Shown here in pieces: positions 49,056 to 59,833 of a stretch of 64,000 bases of DNA; the first letter of the stretch is position 1; each line of letters starts with the position of its first letter. The notes beneath the pieces were generated by a model, which was not told the origin of the DNA, did not search any database, and saw only the letters and a list, made by a program, of their open reading frames with translations. The DNA lies in assembly GCA_903919615.1 (NCBI GenBank), contig CAIXIX010000136.1:1-64000 (forward strand), written 5' to 3'. The translations under genes and the position numbers were made by a program. Source of the DNA: an uncultured Chthonomonas sp. GTDB taxonomy: Bacteria > Armatimonadota > Chthonomonadetes > Chthonomonadales > Chthonomonadaceae.

Positions 49056-50855
49056 CTACCCGATCAACTGATCAAACTCTCCAATCTGGATTCGTATCAC
49101 ATCCAAACTCGATCTCCAGAACTCCACACTGTGTGTATCGATCCCAAACCGGGCAGCAAGTGTATGCGCGTCGTACATTCCGGTTGAGCTGAGGAAGTCA
49201 TCGTAATCTGCCCTGAACTCGTCTGGCGATGCCTGGAAGCGCGCATACAGCCCAAGACCGAACAAAAGCCCGAAAGTGTACGGATAATTATAAAACCCTG
49301 AATTATAGTAGTGACCCTTTACGGCCCACATGAAGGGGTGGGTGCTGTTGAGCGCATCGCCGTAGGTTTGCTGCTGCGCGGTGGTCATCAGCTCCTTGAA
49401 CTCGGCGACGGTGATCTCTCGCTCCTGTCGCTTCGCGAAAACGCTCTTCTCAAACAGGAAGCGCGAGTGGATATCTACCACCACCATCAGGTTTCGCTCT
49501 AGAACGGTATCAAGCAGAACCAGCCGCTCAGAATTATCCGCCGAGGCTAACGCGCCATCAAACGCCAGCGTCTCACAGAAGATGCTGGCAGTCTCCGCCA
49601 GTGTCGCAGGGGTAGCGCGCTGCATCGACTTACGCTCTTTGAGGTTCAGGTTGTGGTAGGCATGGCCTAGCTCATGCGCGAGCGTGCTGACGCTGTTGAA
49701 CGAGCCATTATAGTTCATCAGAATTCGGGATTCGCCCGGGCGAAGTCCGGTGCAGTAGGCGCCGCCAACCTTGCCGACACGCTGCCCCGCGTCGATCCAG
49801 TTTTCGGTGAAGTTCATGCGGGCAAAGCCGGCCAGTCGGTGCGAGTAGCGGGCAAAATTGGTCTCGACAAATGTTTCAGCTTCGCTCCAACTCCAGCTTT
49901 TGCCCTCTTCGCCGAGCGGGGCAGAGACGTCGTACCATTCCAACTTCTCGACACCAAGCGCTTTCGCTTTGGCATTCATGTATCGGCGGAAATCTGGGAA
50001 AGATTCCACGCACGCGGTATGCATCGCCTCAAGGGTCTCCGCATCGATTCCGTTTGCGCTTAAGGTTGGCTCAATGTCGTTCGCATAACCTCGGCGCTTG
50101 CGCACTACCTGCTGGTAGCCCTTCACGCCATTTAGCGCAGCAGCCAGCGGCATTGCCGTCTCGGCCCACGCTGCAATCTCCGCTTCAAAGGCTGCCTTGC
50201 GAACTTCTCGGCGGCTATCCGTTGCAAGCGATCGCACCGCACTCATCGGCAGGCTTTTTGTTTCGCCATCTACGGTAAGCGGAACATTCAGCATCGCAGT
50301 GAGATTTGCGTGGAGCTTCACCCATCCGGAGATGCCGGGAGACTGCAGCTCCGAAGCGAGATCCTCCTCCACGGGAGACATCTGATGCTTTGCTTGCTCA
50401 GCTGCGCGCCTTACATTGTACTCAAGGTCGCGCGCAACACCGGATGCGGCTAGCAGCGCTTCGGTATCGGTTGTTCCAACCCAGGCAACTAGCCGGGTGT
50501 ATAGTTTCTGGAGGCGAACCGATCGTGCTGAAAGCAGCGATTCTCTTGATCGAGCGGCATCGTCTCGCGCATCGGTGGTTACGAAGCAGCCGATGTAGGA
50601 ACTCACCGCTCGTAACCGCTGCTGAAGCGCGCTCGTCTTTTCGATAATCTCCTCGTACTGCGCGACAAAAGCAGCGTCTACGGAGGATTCTAAACGGCGA
50701 TTTACGTTGTGAGTATCAAACAGTGCGGCGAGAGTTTCGATTCCGGCGCATAGGGCCTCAAATTCGGCAACAAACTCTTCGGATGCGAGAGACGGGAAGA
50801 TCGGGGTCATATCCCAAACAGGTAGATCGTTGGCCAGCGCTGTCATTCTACACAC
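49056..50855 (-). CDS. pepF: M3 family oligoendopeptidase F
   Basis: LAHELGHAYHN zinc site, full-length M3B architecture, C-terminal GHYYNSGFYNYPYTFG. Confidence 0.96.
   Translation of the reverse strand: MCRMTALANDLPVWDMTPIFPSLASEEFVAEFEALCAGIETLAALFDTHNVNRRLESSVDAAFVAQYEEIIEKTSALQQRLRAVSSYIGCFVTTDARDDAARSRESLLSARSVRLQKLYTRLVAWVGTTDTEALLAASGVARDLEYNVRRAAEQAKHQMSPVEEDLASELQSPGISGWVKLHANLTAMLNVPLTVDGETKSLPMSAVRSLATDSRREVRKAAFEAEIAAWAETAMPLAAALNGVKGYQQVVRKRRGYANDIEPTLSANGIDAETLEAMHTACVESFPDFRRYMNAKAKALGVEKLEWYDVSAPLGEEGKSWSWSEAETFVETNFARYSHRLAGFARMNFTENWIDAGQRVGKVGGAYCTGLRPGESRILMNYNGSFNSVSTLAHELGHAYHNLNLKERKSMQRATPATLAETASIFCETLAFDGALASADNSERLVLLDTVLERNLMVVVDIHSRFLFEKSVFAKRQEREITVAEFKELMTTAQQQTYGDALNSTHPFMWAVKGHYYNSGFYNYPYTFGLLFGLGLYARFQASPDEFRADYDDFLSSTGMYDAHTLAARFGIDTHSVEFWRSSLDVIRIQIGEFDQLIG
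49284..49312. promoter_or_regulatory. candidate attachment-site core inside pepF
   Basis: TAATTATAAAACCCTGAATTATAGTAGTG identical at 42.85 kb and one mismatch at 45.17 kb. Confidence 0.55.
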
Positions 50856-51071
50856 ACCTCCTCGCAGTTGCCGAAATATCGGTCAGTTAAGTTCAATCAG
50901 GATCACACGAGTGCTACACAGTATATCAGCCGATTGTGCTCCGGTTTCGGGCCCAATCGGCTGACTATATCTAATCTGGCATGGCCAAGACGATGGCTGA
51001 TCGTGATTCATTCCGAGCTAGCAGAAATCACAACGCAAGTCCAAAGGCAGTGCGTTTGGTCTGGGAGCGGC

Positions 51072-51222
51072 GTGCGCTACGGGACTCTCGCCCAGGTACA
51101 CTGTGCGCGCCCGAATTCATCCCATGCCTGATTCCCTCATTCTTCGGGCGGCATAGGAGCCCTGGGGAGAAGAGCATAGGGCCTACTCTTTCCGCTTTAC
51201 TCCCTCGCACGCTCGGCCGCAG
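51072..51222. repeat. dispersed non-coding repeat, left block
   Basis: near-identical to 32979-33125. Confidence 0.85.
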
Positions 51223-51374
51223 TAGAGAAACACGGTGGAGACCACTCTCGCAGGGAGATGGGCCACTGCGCGCCTCCAGATGTGTGCAAAACCATGCTCG
51301 TAGTAATTGAACACGATTAGACTCGCAGTGAGAGGGCCAATCAAGCGATTTTGCTTCTACTAGCGTTACGGGCG

Positions 51375-53930
51375 CTACTCTGCTGTGGGCTCCGTCTCTT
51401 CGCCGTTCGATTCACCGGAGGCCGCTTCTGCTTCATCCAGATCAGTATCGAGCAGGCGCTCGATGGTCACGACCTTGTCGCCCGCGCCGACTTTAATCAG
51501 CGTGACGCCCTGCGTGCTTCGTCCGGTTGCGCGAATTGGCGCGACATCCATACGAATGGCAACGCCAGATTCTGTGAGGACCATCAGCTTATCTTCCGGC
51601 TCAACAACCGCTGCATCCACAATCGGGCCTGTTTTCGAGGTGACGTTCATCGTGATGATGCCGCGTCCACCGCGTGTCTGTGCACGATACGAGGAGAGGT
51701 CGGTGCGCTTTCCGAAGCCCTTTTCGCTGCAGACCAGCAGCTGACTTGTGGGGCTGATGAGATCCATCGCCACCACTTTGTCCTTCAGCAGCTTCGTCTT
51801 CGGGTCGCGCATTTCGATGCCTCGAACGCCGCCAGCGGTGTTGCTGCGGGCCGTGATGTCCTGCTCCAGGAAGCGGATTGACATGCCGTTACGGGTGACC
51901 ATGATCACCTCTTGCTCGCCAGTAGAGTGGCGAACCCAGTCGAGACTGTCTCCCTCTTCAATATCGAAGCACTTCTTGCCGTTAACGCGGAGATTTGCGA
52001 ATTCGCTCAGCGCGGTGCGCTTTACTTCGCCATTCTCTGTCGCCAATAGCAGGTAGCCCGGCGCCGTCATATCTTTCATCGGCAGAATGGCGGTGATCTT
52101 GTCTCCCGGTTCAACCTGAATGAAGTTGTTGATATGCTGTCCGCGCGCCTGTCTCGATGTTGGCGGAACTTCGTACGCCTTGAGGCGATAGACGCGTCCG
52201 CGATCGGTAAAGAAGAGAATGTAGTGTGTTGTTGTCGCGACAAACAGATGCAGAAGCTGGTCCTCGTCCTTCAGGTTTGCCGCCTGAACTCCGCGACCGC
52301 CGCGCTTCTGAGTTCGGTAGGTATCCACTGGGACGCGCTTGATATAGCCATCTCTCGAGATGGTTACCAGCGTCTTCTCTTCCGGAACGAGATCTTCGTC
52401 GCTGATATCATCAGCTTCCGTCGGAATAATCCGCGTTCGCCGATCGTCGCCATACTTGTCGCGCAGGTACTTGAGCTCATCGCGAACGATCGCTGCCACT
52501 CTGGCTGGCGTCACGAGGATATCCTCAAGGGCCGCCATTTCGCGCAGGAGGCGCTTGTAGTCGTCTTCGATCTTCTGCCGCTCAAGCTGAGATATCTGGC
52601 GTAGCTGCATATTTAGAATGGCTTCGGCCTGAATCTGCGTCAGCCCGAATCTCGAGCACATCTCACTTCGCGCGGCCTCTGCGCTCGCCGACCTTCGGAT
52701 GAGGGCAATGATCTCATCAAGGAAGTTGAGCGCGATCTGAAGACCTTCGCGAATATGGGCCAACGCCTTGGCGCGCGCCAGTTCGTATCGCGTTCTGCGA
52801 ACAATGACCTCTTTGCGATGCGTGAGGTAGAGGTTCAGCGCCTGTGGCAGGTTGAGCAGCCTCGGCTGTCCGTTTACCAATGCGAGCAGAATGATACCGA
52901 AGGTCTGGCGCATATCGGTGTGCTTCAGCAGGAAGTTTGCGATGCGCATCGGCATCACATCGCGGCGCAGGTCAATAACGACCCGCATGCCGTGCTTATC
53001 GCTGAAGTCGTTGATATCCGTGATACCTTCGACCTTTTTGTGGCGTACCAAATCCGCGATATGCTGAATAAGGCGCGCCTTGATCACCTGATAGGGCAGT
53101 TCGGTGATAATAATGCTGTTCTTGCCATTATCCTGAGGCTCGATGGTGAACTTAGCCTGCATAATAACGCGGCCGCGGCCGGTTCGGTAGGCCTCTCGGG
53201 CACCATTGGTGCCAAGGATAAATGCTGCTGTGGGGAAGTCTGGCCCGGGAACAAATTTGATGACATCCTCGGGAGTTGAGTCCGGATGCTCCAGCACGTG
53301 GTAGAGGGCATCGATGATTTCGCGCAGGTTATGCGGCGGAACACTCGTACTCATACCTACGGCGATACCTTCGCCACCGTTGCAGAGGAAGTTCGGGAAT
53401 TTGCCTGGAAGGACGCGCGGCTCTCGGATCGACTGGTCGTAGTTAGGCATCCAGTCGACGGTTTCGCGGTCGATGTCCTCCATCATTTCCATTGCGACCG
53501 GAGTGAGACGGCACTCGGTATATCGCATGGCGGCCGGCGGGTCTGCATCGATGCTACCGAAGTTACCCTGACCATCGATCAGAGGATAACGCATGCTGAA
53601 AGGCTGTGCTAGGCGCACAAGCGTGCCGTAGATGGAGCTGTCGCCGTGTGGGTGATAGAGACCCATGGTCTCACCCACGACGCGCGCGCACTTGACGCGC
53701 GCAGAGTTCGGGCCGACGTTCAGTTCGCGCATGGCATACATAAGGCGGCGCTGAACGGGCTTAAATCCATCGCGAATGTCGGGAAGCGCACGGGAGACCA
53801 GTGTGGAGACAGCGTATCCCAGGTAGGAGCGGCGCAGCTCATGCTCAATATCTACCTGCATGAGTTCGCCAGCGTCTCCCGTTCCCTCAGACGGAGGGGT
53901 TGGGTTTTCGGGCGGGGTTTCGTCAGACAA
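51375..53930 (-). CDS. gyrA: DNA gyrase subunit A
   Basis: full-length; [21 protein letters not shown]; GyrA box QKRGGRG. Confidence 0.97.
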   Translation of the reverse strand: MSDETPPENPTPPSEGTGDAGELMQVDIEHELRRSYLGYAVSTLVSRALPDIRDGFKPVQRRLMYAMRELNVGPNSARVKCARVVGETMGLYHPHGDSSIYGTLVRLAQPFSMRYPLIDGQGNFGSIDADPPAAMRYTECRLTPVAMEMMEDIDRETVDWMPNYDQSIREPRVLPGKFPNFLCNGGEGIAVGMSTSVPPHNLREIIDALYHVLEHPDSTPEDVIKFVPGPDFPTAAFILGTNGAREAYRTGRGRVIMQAKFTIEPQDNGKNSIIITELPYQVIKARLIQHIADLVRHKKVEGITDINDFSDKHGMRVVIDLRRDVMPMRIANFLLKHTDMRQTFGIILLALVNGQPRLLNLPQALNLYLTHRKEVIVRRTRYELARAKALAHIREGLQIALNFLDEIIALIRRSASAEAARSEMCSRFGLTQIQAEAILNMQLRQISQLERQKIEDDYKRLLREMAALEDILVTPARVAAIVRDELKYLRDKYGDDRRTRIIPTEADDISDEDLVPEEKTLVTISRDGYIKRVPVDTYRTQKRGGRGVQAANLKDEDQLLHLFVATTTHYILFFTDRGRVYRLKAYEVPPTSRQARGQHINNFIQVEPGDKITAILPMKDMTAPGYLLLATENGEVKRTALSEFANLRVNGKKCFDIEEGDSLDWVRHSTGEQEVIMVTRNGMSIRFLEQDITARSNTAGGVRGIEMRDPKTKLLKDKVVAMDLISPTSQLLVCSEKGFGKRTDLSSYRAQTRGGRGIITMNVTSKTGPIVDAAVVEPEDKLMVLTESGVAIRMDVAPIRATGRSTQGVTLIKVGAGDKVVTIERLLDTDLDEAEAASGESNGEETEPTAE

Positions 53931-54088
53931 AACGCATTCTCCTGCCGAACTGGAGCGGGCAAACTGCGCCCACTCCGTCGTCTAATCGAAGGTGATCCGG
54001 CAATAAAGCCAACATTAAATTATACCAAATATGTGCAGTTTTGTCAACTGCTGTCAATGGTTCGCAAGTCTCGTCGGTCGACGAGCGT

Positions 54089-55270
54089 CTACACGATCTG
54101 CATCGGCATAAGAACGCACAGATAATCCGGCGCTCCCGTGTCGGCTCCACCCTCTTCGGTCTGCTGCGCAGGCACAGGTCGAAGTAGGCCTGGCTTCAGC
54201 GGTTCGGTCAGCTCAAGGTAGACGCTCTCTGTCTCAAGCACGGTGAGCACGTCGAGCAGATACTTGGAGTTGAAGGCCACCTCAACGTCATCGCCTTCGC
54301 GCTCGATCTCAACCTCTTCGTACGCGTTACCAATGGTCTGGCTCTCGGCTGTCAGTACAAGGTGATCATCGTTGGTGCGCATGATCACTCGGAATGCGTT
54401 TTCGCGTGCAACAATGGAGGCGCGGCGAACAGCCCGCAGCAGTGGCTGAACCGGGACTTTAATTCTGCGAAGGTAAGACGTGGGGATGACGCGCTGGTAG
54501 TTCGGAAACTGGCCCTCGATGAGCCGCGAGATGATCTGGATGCCATCGTCACCCGGCAGCTCAAACCGCACCTGGTTGGCCGAAAGCGTTACCTGCACGC
54601 TGCCTTCCGCATCGGTCAGCAGTCGAATCAATTCGTTCATTGCTCTTGCGGGAACAATCGCGTTCTGTGCGCCCTGGCCATCGTTCACCTGCGATACGAT
54701 CGATGCAAGCCGGTGCGTATCGGTGGAAACGAGCCGAAGCGTTTCACCATCGAATGCCATCAGTATCCCGGTAAGAATCGCGCGAGTTTCATCGGTCGAG
54801 ACCCCGAATAGCGTGTGTCGGATCATCTCCTTCATTCGCCCCTGCGGAATTGAGAACCTCGCCGAATCAAGCACATCCGGAAGATTGGGATACTCATCGG
54901 CCGGCAAACCCAAAATCTTATAGTCCGACTTTTCGCAGTGAACGCGAACCGTATGGCTCTTATCAACCGACAGCGCCACGTCGCCCTTGTCTGGCAGGTT
55001 CGCAAGCACCTCTGTGAGAGTTCGTGATGGTGCAGTGAGCGCGCCAGCCTCAAGCACGGAGGCATTGATGCGGCAGGAGATCCCCAACTCGAGATCGGTT
55101 GCAACCAGCCTGAGGCCGCCCTCTTCCGCCTGGATAAGTATGTGGCTAAGAATAGGCAATGAACTGCGGCCACTGACGGCGTGTCCTACTGTTTGAACCG
55201 CTTCGAATAGCTCTTTACGTGGGCAATCTGCCTTTAGGGAGGCGCGTGTAATATCGGAGGTGAGAACCAT
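54089..55270 (-). CDS. dnaN: DNA polymerase III beta sliding clamp
   Basis: SSLPILSHILIQAEEGGLRLVATDLELGI and three-domain clamp pattern, C-terminal PDYLCVLMPMQIV. Confidence 0.96.
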   Translation of the reverse strand: MVLTSDITRASLKADCPRKELFEAVQTVGHAVSGRSSLPILSHILIQAEEGGLRLVATDLELGISCRINASVLEAGALTAPSRTLTEVLANLPDKGDVALSVDKSHTVRVHCEKSDYKILGLPADEYPNLPDVLDSARFSIPQGRMKEMIRHTLFGVSTDETRAILTGILMAFDGETLRLVSTDTHRLASIVSQVNDGQGAQNAIVPARAMNELIRLLTDAEGSVQVTLSANQVRFELPGDDGIQIISRLIEGQFPNYQRVIPTSYLRRIKVPVQPLLRAVRRASIVARENAFRVIMRTNDDHLVLTAESQTIGNAYEEVEIEREGDDVEVAFNSKYLLDVLTVLETESVYLELTEPLKPGLLRPVPAQQTEEGGADTGAPDYLCVLMPMQIV

Positions 55271-55462
55271 TGTTAACTCCTGAAGTGGTTGATATTGAGA
55301 CGACGCGGTTTTGAAGGTAAAAGTGTCGCAGTGGAACTAAAAATAGTGGGAGTGTTTTTGTTGCCAGTTTTGACTTTGACACGTGAAGAGGAGTTTACTG
55401 GGATGTGGTTAATGTTCCTATAGAAATATTTGATCTTTGAGAGACCGCGAGGAGGCGCCTCG

Positions 55463-57535
55463 ATGCGAATTGGATTTGCCAGTATATTGTTTGTGATCGC
55501 CACACTCTCATGCCACTCAGCTTGCGCTCAGGATCCGATTGCCGCGCCCTTTACTCCGGATCTCCTGACAAAGCAGCAAGCATGGATGAAAGGTGGAGAT
55601 GGCGTCGCCGCTTCCGGGCGTAACGGCATCGAGCTCTGGGTTAAGAACAGTTATTCTGCGATGGTTTCGCAGCCTGTTATGCTGCCGAAAGGCGCAAACG
55701 CGATTTCGCTCAACATTCACCTGGCCGGCGGAGCAAGGCTAATCGTTCAGTTGCTGGCCGACTACGATGGAAGCGGCACAGAGCGCAGCTACTCGCCCGC
55801 CTGGGGGGCCGACATCCCGGGGCAATACTCCCGCCCGCTCGATCCGCGTGTTTTTAGGCCCGATTTCAATCGCCCTGTGCGCATCTCTGTTGCCATCGAT
55901 GGGCCTGTCGGTGCGTCTGCAATCCTCTCGGGCCTCAATTTCATCTCGAGCGCTCCGGCTGCTTTATCGGCACAGGCTGGTCAGAAGAGGATGCTGGCAG
56001 TCGAAAGTATGCCTCCGATGCCCTCGCCATATCGGTATGTGGACTGGAAACAGCGATGCCGCAACTACGTTAATCTCGCCTTCAATCCTAAGGCAATCGG
56101 ACCGGATCTGCCGTTGAGCCGGATCAGTGCCGATGCCGGCGAAACCTACTTTGCTCAGTGCAGCTACGTTGGCGACGACCGCGTAAAATCCGGCGCAGGT
56201 GAGAGCATTACAGGCATGTTCGGCGTAATCAGTGGCGCAGTGTCCGGCATCGATATGCGAAACTATCGTGACGTTGACTGGGTTTCGCGCTGCGACGCCT
56301 GGTTTTGCAAACAGAACGGCCTCAATTTACTCACAGACTATCGCAATGGCCCAACCCCAGAAAACTACTGGTACGATCTACAGCCCTCCGTCGCCTACGC
56401 CTGGTTGCTCGATCTGTATCCCGGTCGCCGCGGCGCCGAGGAAACATGGCGAAAGAGCATCGAAACCCTTGCCCGAGTGCATGATAGCCTTAAAGCCCCA
56501 GATGGCGTTCCCGACTATAACTTCAGCGGATTCGACTACAAAAGATGGAAGCCTGCAGAGAAGGGCAGTAAAGAGCCCGATAACTTTGGCCTTGCTGCCT
56601 GGCTCTTCTACCTTGCCTACCGGCACAGCGGGGGCGATGCCTACCTAAACCGAGCGTTGGAGTGCTTTAAATTCTGGGACCGACAGAAGGAGATGCCCTT
56701 CATAGAAACTGGCGCACCCTTCGGCGCTGTAACCGCTGTGCGTATCAATGCCGAGATGGGTATGCATTTACCACTGGACAGGTACATGCAAAGCGTATTC
56801 GACTTTCATCTACAGGGACACACGGGGATTGGAATCGACAGATGGGGTGAATCGGACATCTGCGGCCTGTGGCACGACCCTGCCGCCAAGGCCTACCTTT
56901 TCGAGTCGGCGCAGCTATCTGTGCTCGTGCCAGTGGCGCGTTACGCACCCGAATACTCGGCCGCAATCGGTAAGTGGTTTCTCAACTTAACGAATTCGAT
57001 GCGCTATTTCTATCCTGATCAGCTACCGGCGGAATCTCAAACATGCTCAACATGGTTCTCCGATCCAGCCCATGCGATACCATATGAGCGAATAAACTGG
57101 GGAAGGAAGGGGAAGTGGTTATTTGCTTGCAGCGATGCGATGGATTACCACTGGCCTGTGAAGGATCTTAGTCTCTACTCCGGCGCGTCTGTGGGGCTTG
57201 TGGCTGGAAGATGCGCCGCAACGGATGTCCCCGAAATCCTCAACATCGACCTGAACGCGCTGGATCCATTCAAGCTGCCAGCCTGGCCTGCCATACTGCT
57301 CTACAATCCGTACCCGAGCCCGAAGACTGTAACCATTGATGTTGGCGCGAAACGCGTCGACCTGTATGACGTGGCGCACAAGCGCTATGCGTTACATGGG
57401 GCTGTGGGAAAGTGTAAGGTGAGGATTGAGGCGTGTTGCGCAGTGAATCTGGTGGCGATACCCGCTGGCGAGGCGCTTTCGAAGAAGGACGGCCATCTCA
57501 TGTCAGCAGGACGCATCGTGGATTATGCGCCCTGA
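55463..57535 (+). CDS. secreted hypothetical protein, alpha/alpha-barrel-like
   Basis: signal peptide and long ORF; family not recognised. Confidence 0.75.
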   Translation: MRIGFASILFVIATLSCHSACAQDPIAAPFTPDLLTKQQAWMKGGDGVAASGRNGIELWVKNSYSAMVSQPVMLPKGANAISLNIHLAGGARLIVQLLADYDGSGTERSYSPAWGADIPGQYSRPLDPRVFRPDFNRPVRISVAIDGPVGASAILSGLNFISSAPAALSAQAGQKRMLAVESMPPMPSPYRYVDWKQRCRNYVNLAFNPKAIGPDLPLSRISADAGETYFAQCSYVGDDRVKSGAGESITGMFGVISGAVSGIDMRNYRDVDWVSRCDAWFCKQNGLNLLTDYRNGPTPENYWYDLQPSVAYAWLLDLYPGRRGAEETWRKSIETLARVHDSLKAPDGVPDYNFSGFDYKRWKPAEKGSKEPDNFGLAAWLFYLAYRHSGGDAYLNRALECFKFWDRQKEMPFIETGAPFGAVTAVRINAEMGMHLPLDRYMQSVFDFHLQGHTGIGIDRWGESDICGLWHDPAAKAYLFESAQLSVLVPVARYAPEYSAAIGKWFLNLTNSMRYFYPDQLPAESQTCSTWFSDPAHAIPYERINWGRKGKWLFACSDAMDYHWPVKDLSLYSGASVGLVAGRCAATDVPEILNIDLNALDPFKLPAWPAILLYNPYPSPKTVTIDVGAKRVDLYDVAHKRYALHGAVGKCKVRIEACCAVNLVAIPAGEALSKKDGHLMSAGRIVDYAP

Positions 57536-57553
57536 CATTGTTTACCGCACTGG

Positions 57554-58375
57554 TTAAAACAGATTCTGCTGCACGCCGAACGCATCGCAGATCATGCGGA
57601 TTTCATGCGCAGAGAGTCCTTCCGCCAGGCCATGATTCGTGAGGTTTAGGTACTCATATCTTGCGCCGGTCTCGGCATATTCGATCACATCGCAGGCTTT
57701 TTTCACCGAGGTGCTTGAGCGCGACATTACTCCATGTTTCGCCCAGAGCGCGATCTTATGCTCGCGGAGCGTGCGCACATTCGCCAGCATCAACTCCGGA
57801 GAACCTGGCAGCATGAATGGCACGAAGCCTATCCCCTCTGGCAGATTCACGATCGACTCCGGCTGCCATCTCAGCACGTGCCGGCTGAAATATCCCGTAT
57901 CCTGATACCGGGTAATGTGGCTCAGGTATACAAGATGCAGCGGTTGCGCATGTATCAATGCATGGAAGTTAGTCGGGTTGTGAGCGATCTGATCGCGATG
58001 CACAGCCAGGTGTGAATTAAACTCACTCGTAAGCTTCTGGAAGAGCCGTTCATTCGAGGTGTGCAGGAGAGCAGTCTTGCCGCCCTCCAATACCTGCACA
58101 ATCCCGAGGTTCGCCTCGGGATTTGCATGGATCTCACGCAGTCTGCGACCAGAGCCTGTAACGATAAATGCTTTCCCGGCAAGCTCGACAGCAGTTGTGG
58201 GCAGTTCGATCTGCTCGGTAATGGGAAAGCGCGCGGAAGGATCGAGATCCCAGCCAATGAAGACTGAGATGTTTCCGGCCGCGCCTTCACTAGCCTCAAT
58301 TTCAGCCAGTCGTTGTCCTGCTTCACCAATGTAGCCTAACAGCTCATCCAGTGTGGGATAGGGTGGCTCAATCAT
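57554..58375 (-). CDS. class II aldolase/adducin family, rhamnulose-1-phosphate aldolase-like
   Basis: GNISVF..., HSN/H-x-H patterns, KHGVMSRSSTSVKKACDVIEYAE. Confidence 0.85.
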   Translation of the reverse strand: MIEPPYPTLDELLGYIGEAGQRLAEIEASEGAAGNISVFIGWDLDPSARFPITEQIELPTTAVELAGKAFIVTGSGRRLREIHANPEANLGIVQVLEGGKTALLHTSNERLFQKLTSEFNSHLAVHRDQIAHNPTNFHALIHAQPLHLVYLSHITRYQDTGYFSRHVLRWQPESIVNLPEGIGFVPFMLPGSPELMLANVRTLREHKIALWAKHGVMSRSSTSVKKACDVIEYAETGARYEYLNLTNHGLAEGLSAHEIRMICDAFGVQQNLF

Positions 58376-58418
58376 CCGTGAAATCTCCTTGGACCTACCT
58401 TACGAAGTTACCGGCTGG

Positions 58419-58712
58419 TCAGAACTCGTAATCGATGGCGAGAACGTCTGCCCGAATTGGGCTGATCAGGTTCTTAACAACGTTTTGATGTGCGTCTGAC
58501 GGGCCGTAGGATTCGAGCCCCGCCCTATCCTCAAATCGAACCACAAGCCCGTGAGTAAAGCCCTGATTTCGATTACAAAAGTTCTCACCGACAGTAAGAT
58601 CGACGATCTCTGGCAAAAGCGCCTTAAGCCCACGCAGCCCCTCAATTGCAGCAGTCACCTGCTCCGCACTGGCTTCAGCCTTCCACTTAAACAGAACAAT
58701 ATGTTCAACCAT
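58419..58712 (-). CDS. Dabb family stress-responsive protein
   Basis: MVEHIVLFKWKAEASAEQVTAAIEGLRGLKALLPEIVDLTVGENF. Confidence 0.92.
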   Translation of the reverse strand: MVEHIVLFKWKAEASAEQVTAAIEGLRGLKALLPEIVDLTVGENFCNRNQGFTHGLVVRFEDRAGLESYGPSDAHQNVVKNLISPIRADVLAIDYEF

Positions 58713-58885
58713 TTCTGGCGCTCCCTTGCATCTATAAAGGTAGCGACCATTGTACCCGGATTACGCATCAGAGGTGCAGGTTGGCCACTTCTTCAGAGGC
58801 GATAGAGTTGCACCAGTTTGTTCGCATAGGGACATGACAGGAACGGTATAATCCAGTTATCGGCGAGGTATCGTCGATTGGCTGT

Positions 58886-59197
58886 TTGCGAAAGGACACG
58901 GATATGAACAGAAATAGAGTTGTTGGCAATTTGGTAACGCTCTCTGCTCTCGTCGTCGGTATGTGTACCTGTGGGTCGGCGTTAGCTAACGGGCAATTTA
59001 TGCCCGTTATTCAGAAAGTATTTCCGAAGTCGAGCCTCACCTGTCTCGCCTGCCATGATACGAAGTTTCCTGCACTTAACAAATACGGCAAGTCTGTGAA
59101 GGCTGTGCTTGCTAAGTCGAAAGACAAGAAGACACTTACAGAGGCACAGCTCAAGGCGCTGTACGCGAAGGGTGTTAAGCCCGAGGGCGTTAAGTAA
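58886..59197 (+). CDS. small secreted CxxCH (monoheme cytochrome c-like) protein, paralog 1
   Basis: signal peptide, LTCLACHD, KTLTEAQLKALYAKGVKPEGVK. Confidence 0.85.
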   Translation: MRKDTDMNRNRVVGNLVTLSALVVGMCTCGSALANGQFMPVIQKVFPKSSLTCLACHDTKFPALNKYGKSVKAVLAKSKDKKTLTEAQLKALYAKGVKPEGVK

Positions 59198-59288
59198 CAT
59201 AAAATCATCCCACAATCTACCTATTTTGAGGCTAAACAGTTGCACGTAGACGCCCTGTTGGGGCGAGAAGCAGCACGGTATACTTAGT

Positions 59289-59630
59289 TTGGCCACGGAT
59301 TCCGTTGGTCTCAAAGTCCTCTGGAAGGAGATGCATGTGAACAGAAGCAAAGTTGCACGAGCGGTTGTATCTGGATCCGCTCTACTCGCCGTTCTGTCCA
59401 TCGGAGTATCCGCGTTTGCTCGACCGCCCTACGTGGCCGTTGTCAAGAAGGTGTTCCCGGACGCTACCATTAACTGCCAGTCTTGCCACGATGGAAAGCC
59501 ACCGGCCCTGAATGCCTATGGTAAAGCTGTCAAGGGCGTACTTGCGAAAGCCAAGGACAAGAAGACTCTGACCGAAGCGCAGATTAAGGCGCTTTGCGCC
59601 AAGGGATGCAAGCCGGCCGGCGTTAAGTAG
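59289..59630 (+). CDS. small secreted CxxCH protein, paralog 2
   Basis: INCQSCHDGKPPALNAYGKAVKGVLAKAKDKKTLTEAQIKAL; GTG start at 59337 likely. Confidence 0.85.
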   Translation: MATDSVGLKVLWKEMHVNRSKVARAVVSGSALLAVLSIGVSAFARPPYVAVVKKVFPDATINCQSCHDGKPPALNAYGKAVKGVLAKAKDKKTLTEAQIKALCAKGCKPAGVK

Positions 59631-59665
59631 TCAACGCACTTTTCTTCGCCCAATAGGGCGAACAG

Positions 59666-59707
59666 GGTCGCTCGCACGTGTTTATTCGGCGAGCGGCCTC
59701 TTTTTAT
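59666..59707 (+). terminator. Rho-independent terminator
   Basis: GGTCGCTCGC...GCGAGCGGCC followed by TCTTTTT. Confidence 0.75.
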
Positions 59708-59833
59708 TGGCTCTGATGCACAAAATACGCACTTAAATAGAGTTTGTACTAGCTGCCAACTCCTGGCCGGAAACTTCAAGCCGAAAATCGCGTCGCACAG
59801 GTGTATACGGTCTAAAAACCGGTATAATCCGTT

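Noticed and set aside
49056-50855. Multiple pepF copies as assembly error
   Set aside because: The fragments differ from each other at many synonymous positions and carry distinct flanking cargo, so they are not a collapsed or mis-joined single locus.
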